A stretch of 13,612 nucleotides of DNA from an uncultured Methanomethylovorans sp. Lineage in GTDB: Archaea > Halobacteriota > Methanosarcinia > Methanosarcinales > Methanosarcinaceae. The stretch is from the NCBI GenBank assembly GCA_937968035.1, contig CALBTS010000394.1, forward strand, positions 1 to 13,612, written 5' to 3'. The notes beneath the pieces were generated by a model. The model searched no databases, was not told the DNA's origin, and worked only from the letters and a program-made list of their open reading frames with translations. Positions 1 through 6,362 of the stretch are shown piece after piece; within the stretch, counting starts at the first letter, position 1; each line of letters begins with the position of its first letter. The position numbers were made by a program, and so were the translations under genes.

Positions 1-30
1 GGGTCCTAGGTTCAAGTCCTAGCTGGGGAG
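1..30 (+). tRNA. 3' end of a tRNA gene (partial, isotype unknown)
   Basis: The first 30 bases fold as the end of a tRNA. The T-stem CTAGG (6-10) pairs with CCTAG (18-22) around the 7-nt loop TTCAAGT. It is followed by a 7-nt 3' acceptor strand CTGGGGA (23-29) and a discriminator G (30). CCA is not encoded, since CGA follows. The anticodon lies outside the window, so the isotype cannot be given. The acceptor tail and what follows are repeated at 8077, which suggests this tRNA end served as an integration site. Confidence 0.8.
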
Positions 31-102
31 CGAAGATTATCAACCGCTTATGTGAGATTTCATATAAGCGGTTTTCTTTTGGCGCCAGTTTTGGGCCAGT
101 TT
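21..102 (+). repeat. Left copy of tRNA-tail/terminator repeat (candidate attL)
   Basis: This copy comprises AGCTGGGGAGCGAAG (21-35), the terminator hairpin and a 21-nt block at 82-102. The first and last blocks are identical to 8077-8091 and 8138-8158, in nearly ungapped alignment (offset 8056). The last block contains a tandem direct repeat, GCCAGTTTTGG then GCCAGTTTT. Short iterated motifs beside a tRNA end are what tyrosine-recombinase arm sites look like. The att interpretation is inference, and no integrase gene is in the window. Confidence 0.55.
42..80 (+). terminator. Rho-independent terminator of the tRNA gene
   Basis: A perfect 10-bp stem (AACCGCTTAT at 42-51 with ATAAGCGGTT at 64-73) and a 12-nt loop are followed by TTTTCTTTT. 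It lies 12 nt after the tRNA end on the same strand. A homologous hairpin with two compensatory pair changes is found at 8098-8128. Confidence 0.85.
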
Positions 103-164
103 TTGAAGAAAAATCAAGGATTTGAGTGGATGACTCCATTTAAATAAATTCCCCTTCTTTATCC

Positions 165-974
165 TTAATAACAATACTTTGATATTGCTTCCTTTGCTTG
201 ATGATTGCCCAATTTTAAAGCTTTCCCGAGATCACTACACCCACTCTCTCTTTGGTTTAAAAATATTTTTGCCAATCCTCTACCATAGTATGACTGAGCA
301 TCGTTTGGATTTATTCCAATGGCTTTATTAAAATCTACTATTGCGCCTTGGTAGTCCTTAATGTAGCCTTTAGCACCACCTCTATTTGAGTAAGCCTGCC
401 AATGCATTGGATCTATCTCAATTGCTCTCGTATAATCAACAATTGAACTATGATAATTGAGCAATGCATCATTTACTATCCCACGGTTAAAATAAATTAT
501 CGCTTCATTTGGAAGATAGGTAATTGCTTTTGTGTAATCAGATAATGCTAATTTGAAATATTTCAAATCACTATATGCATTTCCTCTTTCATAATATGCA
601 TCGCCAAAATCAGGCTTTAACTTAATTGCCCTATTGAAATCATCTAGAGCTTCCCTGGGGTAATTGCTTCGAATCAGTACATAGCCTCTCATGTAATATG
701 CTTCATATTGTGATGGATCAATCTCAATTGCCTTTGTGAAATCAGAGTAGGCTCCTGAAAGGTCTGAGATTTGACCTTTCAATTTACCTCTATTAAAAAT
801 AACCGTGTAATTATTCGGGTCTAATTCAAATGATTTTGAAAATTCAATTATCGCTCCTTGAATATCATTGGCCTTATATTTAGCAACGCCACGCTGATAG
901 TATTCATTGCTAGATTGACCAAATCCATCGATCAACTTGAACATAATTATTAAGAAAGTAGTTACTTTTTTCAT
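165..974 (-). CDS. TPR-repeat protein, probably exported
   Basis: This 269-aa protein is built almost entirely of seven tetratricopeptide repeats. The 'Y(Y/F/S)xRG' signature recurs every 34 residues (about 24, 59, 93, 127, 161, 195, 229), alternating with 'AI.DF.KAI.I.P' helices. The last unit (SGCSDLGKALKLGNHQAKEAISKYC) is the typical closing repeat of this Bacteroidetes TPR group. The N-terminus (MKKVTTFLIIMFKLIDGFGQ) is a weak signal-peptide-like stretch without a lipobox, so export is likely but not certain. TPR arrays are protein-binding scaffolds; the partner is unknown. The ATG is preceded by AGAGGA. It starts 9 nt after the stop of the upstream TPR lipoprotein gene, so the two are almost certainly co-transcribed and probably arose by duplication. 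Confidence 0.88.
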   Translation of the reverse strand: MKKVTTFLIIMFKLIDGFGQSSNEYYQRGVAKYKANDIQGAIIEFSKSFELDPNNYTVIFNRGKLKGQISDLSGAYSDFTKAIEIDPSQYEAYYMRGYVLIRSNYPREALDDFNRAIKLKPDFGDAYYERGNAYSDLKYFKLALSDYTKAITYLPNEAIIYFNRGIVNDALLNYHSSIVDYTRAIEIDPMHWQAYSNRGGAKGYIKDYQGAIVDFNKAIGINPNDAQSYYGRGLAKIFLNQRESGCSDLGKALKLGNHQAKEAISKYCY

Positions 975-983
975 TAGGGTCCT

Positions 984-1694
984 CTATTTACAGTGTTCTT
1001 GAATAAGTTCATATGCTTGTTGTAGTCCTTGTTCACCAGCTTTACTCCAGTCTAAACAAGCCCCATTTAGGTCACCAAGTAAGTATTTTGAAAGACCTCT
1101 ATTAAAAAAAGCGTATGGGTTAGGAGGATTAAGTTCTATAGATTTGTTATAATCACGAATAGATCCTAAGTAGTCTTCAAGGGTTTGTTTAACGACTCCC
1201 CGATTATAATATGCTACAGAATTATCTGGATCAATTTCAATGGCCTTATTATAATCTAATAGTGCTCCCATGTAATCCTTGAGATTGCTCTTTGCTAATC
1301 CGCGTCCTTCATAGGCCGCTGTATATTTTTGATCCAATCTTATACATTCCGAATAATCATCAATCGCCCCGAAGTAATCCCCAAGTTGTAATTTGGATGC
1401 ACCCCTGTTTAGATAGGCGGACTTATATGTAGGGTCAAACTCGATTGCCTGGCTAAAGTCATCAATAGCCTCAACATAGTCTTGTAATTGAATTCGTCCT
1501 ACCCCTCTATTTGAGTATGCTTCTGCAGATGGATTCATATTAATGACTTCCGTAAAGTCCTCCACTGCACCTACAAAGTCACCAGAATCAAGTTTATCCT
1601 GACCACTCTGATTATATCTCTCAGTGGTTGATATACAGCTCATCATGCAAAAACCGAGGATGCCAGAAAGTATTAAAATATTGGTGCGATACAT
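984..1694 (-). CDS. TPR-repeat lipoprotein
   Basis: This 236-aa protein has a lipoprotein signal peptide (hydrophobic 5-16, lipobox MMSC with Cys20) followed by six TPR units. The 'YxNRG' signatures lie near residues 60, 94, 128, 162 and 196, and a degenerate first unit begins near 27. It closes with GACLDWSKAGEQGLQQAYEL, the usual end of this Bacteroidetes TPR class. It is therefore predicted to be a membrane-anchored periplasmic or surface scaffold. It is followed after 9 nt by a second TPR gene and preceded after 37 nt by a small gene in the same direction, so the three probably form one transcript. It is clearly related in sequence to its downstream neighbour. The binding partner is unknown. 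Confidence 0.88.
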   Translation of the reverse strand: MYRTNILILSGILGFCMMSCISTTERYNQSGQDKLDSGDFVGAVEDFTEVINMNPSAEAYSNRGVGRIQLQDYVEAIDDFSQAIEFDPTYKSAYLNRGASKLQLGDYFGAIDDYSECIRLDQKYTAAYEGRGLAKSNLKDYMGALLDYNKAIEIDPDNSVAYYNRGVVKQTLEDYLGSIRDYNKSIELNPPNPYAFFNRGLSKYLLGDLNGACLDWSKAGEQGLQQAYELIQEHCK

Positions 1695-1731
1695 CTTTAA
1701 TAGCTATTGGTTAGTATTTCATATTCTACAC

Positions 1732-1971
1732 TTAATTCTCCTCAATGTATTTTATTTCGAAAATCAAAAAACTCTTTGTACTGCTATCTGAAGTTTGAAC
1801 TTTAAATTTCACAGGGAGATGAGGATAATTGGCAGATAGTGAGCAATGAATTATTTTTCCGTCTAAAACCTCATTTATCAAATTTGAACTTACTGGGCCA
1901 ATGCCTATTCTCAAGGGTATATTCATTAATGCATGTAAGTCTTCTTTCCTTAAACTAAGAGGTGATTTCAT
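1732..1971 (-). CDS. Small protein of unknown function
   Basis: The reading frame continues upstream to 2058, but I prefer the ATG at 1971 (79 aa, MKSPLSLRKEDLHALMN...). A candidate promoter lies just upstream at 1995-2025, and the extra 29 residues are low-complexity Ile/Phe/Lys/Asn sequence. The product has no signal peptide or membrane segment. It has an N-terminal charged helix, a central 'IPLRIGIGPVSSNLINEVLDGK' stretch and a C-terminal stretch with beta-strand character ending KSFLIFEIKYIEEN. I do not recognise a family. It heads the row of minus-strand genes that continues into the two TPR genes, 37 nt downstream. It may be a real small gene or a remnant. Confidence 0.5.
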   Translation of the reverse strand: MKSPLSLRKEDLHALMNIPLRIGIGPVSSNLINEVLDGKIIHCSLSANYPHLPVKFKVQTSDSSTKSFLIFEIKYIEEN

Positions 1972-1994
1972 GATTTTAAATTTAATAATTATAG

Positions 1995-2025
1995 CAAATT
2001 TAGGATGAATTAAATTGTAATTCAA
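1995..2025 (-). promoter_or_regulatory. Candidate Bacteroidetes-type promoter
   Basis: On the minus strand a TTG (2025-2023) is followed after 20 nt by TAAATTTG (2002-1995). This matches the Bacteroidetes primary-sigma consensus (TTTG, about 19-20 nt, TAnnTTTG). Transcription would begin near 1988, leaving a leader of under 20 nt before the ATG at 1971. This supports that start over the longer frame. Confidence 0.5.
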
Positions 2026-2058
2026 TGAGTATTGTTGGAAAATGAGCGTATAGAACAA

Positions 2059-2276
2059 AATATTTTAATTGATTTTATACCTGTATTATTTTAAGGATCA
2101 AGATTAATTTTAGTTGCATGAGACCAAGACCTTTACTATAAATCATTTTTTGGTGTCTTAGAAAAGAATTAGGTAAGTCCCATAAAATGATATTTATTCA
2201 ATAAAAATAGTTATGTAAAGGATCAACTCTTTCTTCTGCCGTGGCATAAGAATAGGGAAATTTAGACATGAAATCC
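2059..2276. other. AT-rich intergenic stretch, no gene seen
   Basis: Between the start of the TPR module and repeat copy A, I see no open frame with coding character, no RNA gene and no clear terminator hairpin. The only weak structure is AGACCAA near 2120 facing TTGGTGTCT near 2150. Confidence 0.5.
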
Positions 2277-2412
2277 ATCCTCCCCCGACCCTCACCAGAC
2301 CCCATCCAACATGGAGATCGTATCTCTGGGGTCATGTTTGATACCTTAACCTGACCTGAGAAAAGGGGAGGTTGGGGATGGTTTGAAGATTATGGCCAGA
2401 TATCTGGGGGGG
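2277..2412 (+). repeat. Structured intergenic repeat, copy A
   Basis: One of at least four clear copies of an intergenic element in this window (others at 4246, 6002 and 13305, with a decayed copy at 5231), all in the same orientation. Shared blocks include CATGGAGATCG, CTGGGGTCA, TGATACCTTAAC, GGGGAGGTTGGGGATGG and TTTGAAGATTATG. Copy A has the inverted repeat GACCCCA (2298-2304) / TGGGGTC (2327-2333). It also has an alternative GGTCA/TGACC pair, CCATCC/GGATGG near the outer ends, and a closing palindrome CCAGATATCTGG. It ends about 16 nt from the stop codon of the minus-strand lipoprotein gene at 2429. It encodes no protein. Confidence 0.8.
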
Positions 2413-2428
2413 CTAAGACACCAAAACA

Positions 2429-2914
2429 TCATTCGTTTCCTGGAGGTATGGTGTCGTACCCATAGGCATTCCACTCAAACTGCCATTTTCCTGTATCAAT
2501 ACGCTTTAGTATGCATATTCCCTTACCTGATTGTTTTATTGTTTCTCCTCCTGACAGCGGGGTCATTTGTTGGGTGAACTGGTAAGTTGCCGCTACTCTG
2601 TCACCCATGATTCGAATATCATTTAATATGAAATCCTCGTGGAAATCAAAATTAGCGAAGAGGTCGGTTAAAGTTGGGAGGAAGTATTGATTTCCATATT
2701 GAATCGGCATTCCAGTTTCAACAGTAATCAAGTCAGGTGAATAGAATTGAAAGATACCCTCAATGTCTTTTGCTTCAATAGCCTCGCGATGGGCATCCTG
2801 GAAAGCTTTCAATTCGACATAAACAGTTTCGGGATCAAGTCCTGGATTTGTCTTTTGATCAGCACAACCACCAATAAGAATAACACAGAACAAGAGAAGA
2901 ATTTGTGTTTTCAT
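2429..2914 (-). CDS. DUF4440/SnoaL-like (NTF2-fold) lipoprotein
   Basis: This 161-aa protein has a clear lipoprotein signal peptide (lipobox IGGC, Cys17). The mature part reads as an NTF2-like DUF4440/SnoaL domain: a first helix with 'FQDAHREAIEAKDIEGIFQFYSPDLITVETGMP', then strands around 'DIRIMGDRVAATYQFTQQ' and 'GKGICILKRIDTGKWQFEWNAYGYD'. The last segment is the conserved 'r..g.W.i....w' strand of the family. NTF2-fold proteins bind or convert small hydrophobic molecules, but many DUF4440 members have no known activity, so none is assigned. It lies 161 nt downstream of the hydrolase gene, with its own candidate promoter, and just upstream of repeat copy A. Confidence 0.8.
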   Translation of the reverse strand: MKTQILLLFCVILIGGCADQKTNPGLDPETVYVELKAFQDAHREAIEAKDIEGIFQFYSPDLITVETGMPIQYGNQYFLPTLTDLFANFDFHEDFILNDIRIMGDRVAATYQFTQQMTPLSGGETIKQSGKGICILKRIDTGKWQFEWNAYGYDTIPPGNE

Positions 2915-2975
2915 GATTTCAGGGTTTAATAAGTTATTATCTTATACTAAGTAGGTTGAATTCGAAGATATTATG

Positions 2976-3004
2976 CAAATTACACCATCAAAAAATTCAG
3001 TCAA
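2976..3004 (-). promoter_or_regulatory. Candidate promoter of the DUF4440-like lipoprotein gene
   Basis: On the minus strand a TTG (3004-3002) is followed after 19 nt by TAATTTG (2982-2976), one base short of the Bacteroidetes TAnnTTTG box. It lies about 60 nt upstream of the ATG at 2914. The ATG has no evident Shine-Dalgarno sequence, as is common in the phylum. Confidence 0.4.
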
Positions 3005-3075
3005 TTAAATCATAGTCTAGTCATGAGTTACTCGCGTTGCCGAAGGCAAATGCACATAGCGGCATGCATTTATTA

Positions 3076-4002
3076 TCATTTTGAAAAATTACTATCAAGA
3101 AAATCTAATATCTTGATAGAGTATTCTGTGTCTTTTTCAGGTTCAGTAAAGCTCTCGGTAATAAAATGTTTGTCTCCCTCGCGAACAAATGTTTTAACAT
3201 GCGAGGGGGCGTGATGCATTATTCTTTCAAAATTAGAATAGGGAACTTCAGAATCTGCTTTCGAATGGATTATTAAAGCTGGTCTGTTACCTATTTTCTG
3301 AATCTCCTTAACAGGTTTAATCGACCAGATATTGACTCTGTACTTTGCAAATGCAACCAAAGGCACAAATGGTTTAACCATTTTTGCCAGGAAAACAGGA
3401 GATTGAGAAGCCATAAATTCATAAAAAACATCTTCCCATGATGAGAAAGCTGACAGACTGATTAAGCCATCAATTTCAGGTATTTCTCCAATGGAATTAA
3501 TAGCAGTTGTTGCTCCCATTGACAATCCAAAAACAACAACAGGAATGTCCTTATAAACTGAATCGGTCTTAATGTGTTCAACAATTGCCTTGGTATCCAG
3601 ATACTCCTTATACCCGAGGCATATCATATCTCCCTCGCTTTCACCATGTGCCCTCATGTCAAAGAGAATGGTAGCATATTTGTTTTCCTTAAAAAGGCGT
3701 GCATGTCCGAAATATACAGTAGCAGAAGGATTGTGCATTCCTGATATACATATTATGATTGCTTTGGGATTTTCAACCGAAACTTCATAGGCTGAAATTT
3801 TCAATTTATCATCTGTTGTGACAAAGAAATGTTCTGCTTCAATTCCAAAATCTTCTGCAGTCCATACCTCTTCAAAGTTAACATGCATATTAGCCAATGA
3901 ATTCATTACAAGAACTGGAATTGTTACTAAAGATCCAAGAATCAATAGAACAAATCCAAGAATCACTACAATAATGATTTTTTTCTTTTTTCTCATGTTC
4001 AT
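3076..4002 (-). CDS. Membrane-anchored alpha/beta hydrolase
   Basis: This 308-aa protein has a basic N-terminus (RKKKK) followed by one hydrophobic segment (about 9-34). That fits an N-terminal membrane anchor with the catalytic domain outside the cytoplasm. The rest is an alpha/beta-hydrolase fold: strand 'KAIIICISGMHNPS' (oxyanion region), 'ATILFDMRAHGESEG' (the D.RgHGeS motif, about 112-124), and the nucleophile elbow GLSMGA with Ser161. The acid Asp250 lies in 'ALIIHSKADSEVPYSN' and His279 in 'EGDKHF', so the triad is complete. The motifs resemble serine peptidase/esterase-like hydrolases of the BAAT/FrsA/DUF1749 neighbourhood; the substrate cannot be told. Met3 (ATG at 3996) is an equally good start. 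The gene stands alone in front of the DUF4440 lipoprotein and may be co-transcribed with it. Confidence 0.87.
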   Translation of the reverse strand: MNMRKKKKIIIVVILGFVLLILGSLVTIPVLVMNSLANMHVNFEEVWTAEDFGIEAEHFFVTTDDKLKISAYEVSVENPKAIIICISGMHNPSATVYFGHARLFKENKYATILFDMRAHGESEGDMICLGYKEYLDTKAIVEHIKTDSVYKDIPVVVFGLSMGATTAINSIGEIPEIDGLISLSAFSSWEDVFYEFMASQSPVFLAKMVKPFVPLVAFAKYRVNIWSIKPVKEIQKIGNRPALIIHSKADSEVPYSNFERIMHHAPSHVKTFVREGDKHFITESFTEPEKDTEYSIKILDFLDSNFSK

Positions 4003-4245
4003 GACTTTAGCTTTTCGAATTTTTTGATGCTGTTAGTAAAGAGTGACACCTGCTTGCCACTAACTCCTTTTCAGGCTCATATCCATTTATCATAATGTAC
4101 AAGGCTCATCAGAAAAAATCACCTTGCCTTACTACTCACATGGCGAAACACATCAAAATGCGAAATGCAACCAATCTGTAAGCCAATTTAATGCAAGTTA
4201 CACCAGCCTTAAGTTGAAGTCAAATAATTCTGTACCGACATACTT
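4003..4245. other. Intergenic stretch, no gene seen
   Basis: This holds the upstream region of the hydrolase gene and the approach to repeat copy B. Short open frames exist but run into the repeat and show no coding character. No convincing promoter box or RNA structure is seen. Confidence 0.5.
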
Positions 4246-4402
4246 TTCTCGTTTGCCCAGTCCACTTGTCCTCTCACAATCCTCATCATACCCCATCCTT
4301 CCTGGAGATCGTTTCTCTGGGGTCAGATTTGATACCTTAACCTGACCTGGGAATGGGGAGGTTGGGGATGGCTTGAAGATTATGTCCAGGTAATTTGGTG
4401 GT
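4246..4402 (+). repeat. Structured intergenic repeat, copy B
   Basis: Same family as copy A. It begins with the 'TCGTTTGCCCAGTCC' block and includes ACCCC...GGGGT and the perfect pair GGTCAG (4321-4326) / CTGACC. It continues with GGGGAGGTTGGGGATGG and TTGAAGATTATGTCCAGG. The closing palindrome is degenerate here (CCAGGTAATTTGG). It ends about 14 nt from the stop codon of the minus-strand nuclease gene, the same placement as copy A relative to its neighbour. Confidence 0.78.
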
Positions 4403-4415
4403 GAAAAATAGGATA

Positions 4416-5123
4416 TCACTCATTAGGCCAAATTCCATGACCACTGAAGCCCAGAATTGAAAATATCTTGTCGAATTCCAGTGTGAAATCGATTTTTCCC
4501 GCATTTAGTTCTGATCCTGAAAACTGTAATATCATCCAATCATCGGACTGAAGTAGGCGATTCCTTTCCCTGTCTTTTTTGAACATAGTAGGAGAGGAAT
4601 GGTACTCATAACCATCGCATTCAACACCCACCTTTCTTCTAATTTCCGACTTTTTGTTATCATCCTCATAAAGTAAAAAAGCAAAGTCTAACCTAAATGA
4701 GGAATTTTCAACTTCAACAATAAATTGCGGGTAGAAACATAATCTTTGACGATAGAGGTAATGGTTGGGCGACACAACAATCTTTTCAAGTTTCCTGCGG
4801 GTTGAGATAGTTTGTCTTTGCTTCGGATGAAGTGATTTGGAATGAGTAACAAACCAACTAGATGAGTGGTACATACGGATTCCGATGATTTCATCAGTAT
4901 ATGTAATACCATAATCATCGGCAGGCTTTCTTATATAGGTATAACCGTCGATTTCAGTCTGTGGCCCAACATCGTAAGGACTTTGATTCATCAAGGATCG
5001 TTCAATATACTTGATGAACTCAAGTAAGAACTTCTCCTCAATGGGAGATTCAGTAAGCCTTACTAGCGACCTAACTGCTTGTTCTTTAATGCTTAGAATA
5101 GATTTTATTAGTTGCTCATCCAT
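4416..5123 (-). CDS. DUF559/Vsr-like PD-(D/E)XK endonuclease-domain protein
   Basis: From the ATG at 5123 the product is 235 aa. The frame is open to a TTG at 5165, but ATG is preferred. The N-terminal helix contains SPIEEKFL (Glu29/Glu30), the usual first acidic position. The C-terminal half holds the nuclease core: 'FRLDFAFLL' (Asp146), 'KVGVECDGYEYH' (Glu168-x-Asp170, His175), then 'KKDRERNRLL' and 'WMILQFSGSEL'. This is the DUF559/very-short-patch-repair-like pattern of D...E-x-D-G-x-x-H...kDr.R. A middle region (about 50-135) carries a family-specific insert. It is predicted to cut DNA, but the target or trigger is unknown. It has no signal peptide and no partner methylase nearby. It stands alone between two copies of the intergenic repeat, so it could be a stand-alone defence or repair nuclease. 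Catalytic residues appear intact. Confidence 0.75.
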   Translation of the reverse strand: MDEQLIKSILSIKEQAVRSLVRLTESPIEEKFLLEFIKYIERSLMNQSPYDVGPQTEIDGYTYIRKPADDYGITYTDEIIGIRMYHSSSWFVTHSKSLHPKQRQTISTRRKLEKIVVSPNHYLYRQRLCFYPQFIVEVENSSFRLDFAFLLYEDDNKKSEIRRKVGVECDGYEYHSSPTMFKKDRERNRLLQSDDWMILQFSGSELNAGKIDFTLEFDKIFSILGFSGHGIWPNE

Positions 5124-5230
5124 GTTTCTGATGATAGAATTGGCAATGGGATGCCTTGAAGACAATTCCCGTTAAACAAATATAAGTTTTCTTTCCCTTC
5201 AATTTTCCACAAATTTCAGATGCCCGAAAA

Positions 5231-5450
5231 GACCATATAAATGACTTTTCCATTTCTTTTAACGGGTTCAATGGAAATTTAAACCGTTTGGACAGACCGA
5301 TTGGTTTTTCACATTCTGGTTTGCCCAGAACGATTATGAATCCTGGACAAAGGTAGACCAAGCTAACGAAGTTTTGTTGTCTGTGGCGTCAAATACGATG
5401 GGATTCGGGTTAATTCAGGGTAGACGGGGAAGTTGGTCTAAGATCACTCC
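5231..5450 (+). repeat. Decayed copy of the intergenic repeat, with leader (copy E)
   Basis: The first 99 bases (5231-5329) match 6002-6099 clearly, sharing AAATGACTTT, ACGGGTTCAAT, GAAATTTAAA and ATTCTGGT..GCCCAGA. The rest (about 5380-5450) is a degenerate version of the main repeat: GTGGCGTCAAATACGAT against GTAGGGGTCAGATTTGAT in copy C, then GACGGGGAAGTTGGTCTAAGAT. With copy C it brackets the small gene at 5536-5985 in direct orientation. An open minus-strand frame (5116-5361) overlaps it but is repeat-derived and not coding. Confidence 0.6.
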
Positions 5451-5535
5451 AAATTCTGTTCCCCTAATCCTGGGGTGTTAATTCACAATTTCTTATCTTT
5501 ATTTCTTGCGTTTTAAGCTAATCGGAAACAAAAAG

Positions 5536-5985
5536 ATGGATGCTATTTTGTTCAGCGCTAATCTGAGGTTAGTAGAAATAAAGCCCGCTATTAATCATTT
5601 ATTATCCAACGAGGAACTGTATTGGGAGGTCGGATTTAAAATTAATCCACAACGCTTTAAATACCCAATGTTTGGGTTTATCCACATTTGTGGAAGCGAG
5701 GTTTGCCACAGAGTTATTATAAACAATATTATTGGCTTTTCACGGAGTCATTATGAAGACAAGGAATTATCTCGGCGAGTTAAACCACCCGAATGGATAG
5801 AGGAATGGAGGATTAACAAAAATAATATCTGTAATTATCACTGGAAGAGCGTATTTGTTATAATGTATATTGAGAGCATGTCATTTGACACTAACAAATT
5901 TCTCAAGTACGAAGGAGGCCTTGTTACGAAAGCCCCCCAAAATTATGTCAGGGTAGTGAATCCTATACTCCATCTTTCTACCTGA
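5536..5985 (+). CDS. Small cytosolic protein, possibly PUA/EVE/ASCH-like fold
   Basis: From the ATG at 5536 the product is 149 aa. A TTG at 5506 would add ten residues. It starts MDAILFSANLRLVEIKPAI, has 'LYWEVGFKINPQRFKYPMFGFIHICGSEVCHRVIINNIIGFSRS', and ends 'KAPQNYVRVVNPI'. A first-strand 'W.VG', a turn before a hydrophobic strand, then an I/V-rich strand and a closing 'P.NYVRV' resemble small PUA-superfamily domains (EVE/ASCH). Some of these read modified bases or sit beside restriction nucleases. This is a weak pattern match, not a firm assignment. It has no signal peptide or membrane span. It lies between the two nuclease modules and is bracketed by direct copies of the intergenic repeat, like a movable single-gene cassette. 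Confidence 0.65.
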   Translation: MDAILFSANLRLVEIKPAINHLLSNEELYWEVGFKINPQRFKYPMFGFIHICGSEVCHRVIINNIIGFSRSHYEDKELSRRVKPPEWIEEWRINKNNICNYHWKSVFVIMYIESMSFDTNKFLKYEGGLVTKAPQNYVRVVNPILHLST

Positions 5986-6001
5986 ACATAGACTTTGACC
6001 A

Positions 6002-6236
6002 GACCGTTGAAATGACTTTCCCAAAGCTTTGACGGGTTCAATTGAAATTTAAAACCGATTGGCCAAACTTCTGACATTTCGTATTCTGGTCAGCCCAGAC
6101 CTTCGATTCCCCACGACCCTCACCTGACCCCATCCAACATGGAGATCGGGTCGTAGGGGTCAGATTTGATACCTTAACATGACCTGGGAAAGGGGAGGTT
6201 GGGGATGGTTTGAAGATTATGGCCAGATGTCTGGAG
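6002..6236 (+). repeat. Full-length structured intergenic repeat, copy C
   Basis: The longest copy. It has the leader also seen at 5231 (6002-6099) and then the main part, with TGACCCC facing GGGGTCA. It continues with GGTCA...TGACC, GGGGAGGTTGGGGATGG and the closing CCAGATGTCTGG palindrome. It starts 17 nt after the stop codon of the small plus-strand gene at 5536. The region from here to the HNH gene (6237-6362) shows nothing else beyond AT-rich leader sequence. Confidence 0.8.
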
Positions 6237-6362
6237 GATTAAAACAGGGTATAATCCCAAATCTTTCGTGAAAAATAGGTCAAAATCATTGGAAAATTCG
6301 AAAGTTTGCCATACATTGAGCAATCCTAACCTAATTATTATCAATAAAATATAACTTATATT

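Noticed and set aside
2383..2577. Plus-strand frame of 64 codons with a hydrophobic stretch
   Set aside because: It lies antisense to the end of the DUF4440 lipoprotein gene and begins inside repeat copy A.
3010..3075. Hairpin TTGCC-GAA-GGCAA and AAATGC/GCATTT downstream of the hydrolase gene
   Set aside because: Small helices without a T-tract on either strand, so not called as a terminator.
4124..4419. Open frames on both strands across repeat copy B
   Set aside because: They are translations of the repeat (Pro/Ser/Arg-rich) and the same sequence is interrupted in the other copies.
5116..5361. Open minus-strand frame of 81 codons over the nuclease start
   Set aside because: Most of it translates the repeat leader (copy E), it overlaps the nuclease N-terminus in another frame, and it has no plausible protein features.
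2277..6236. Integron-like gene cassettes with attC sites
   Set aside because: The repeats are spaced between genes and structured, but no proper GTTRRRY / RYYYAAC core pair could be found and there is no integron integrase, so attC is not supported.
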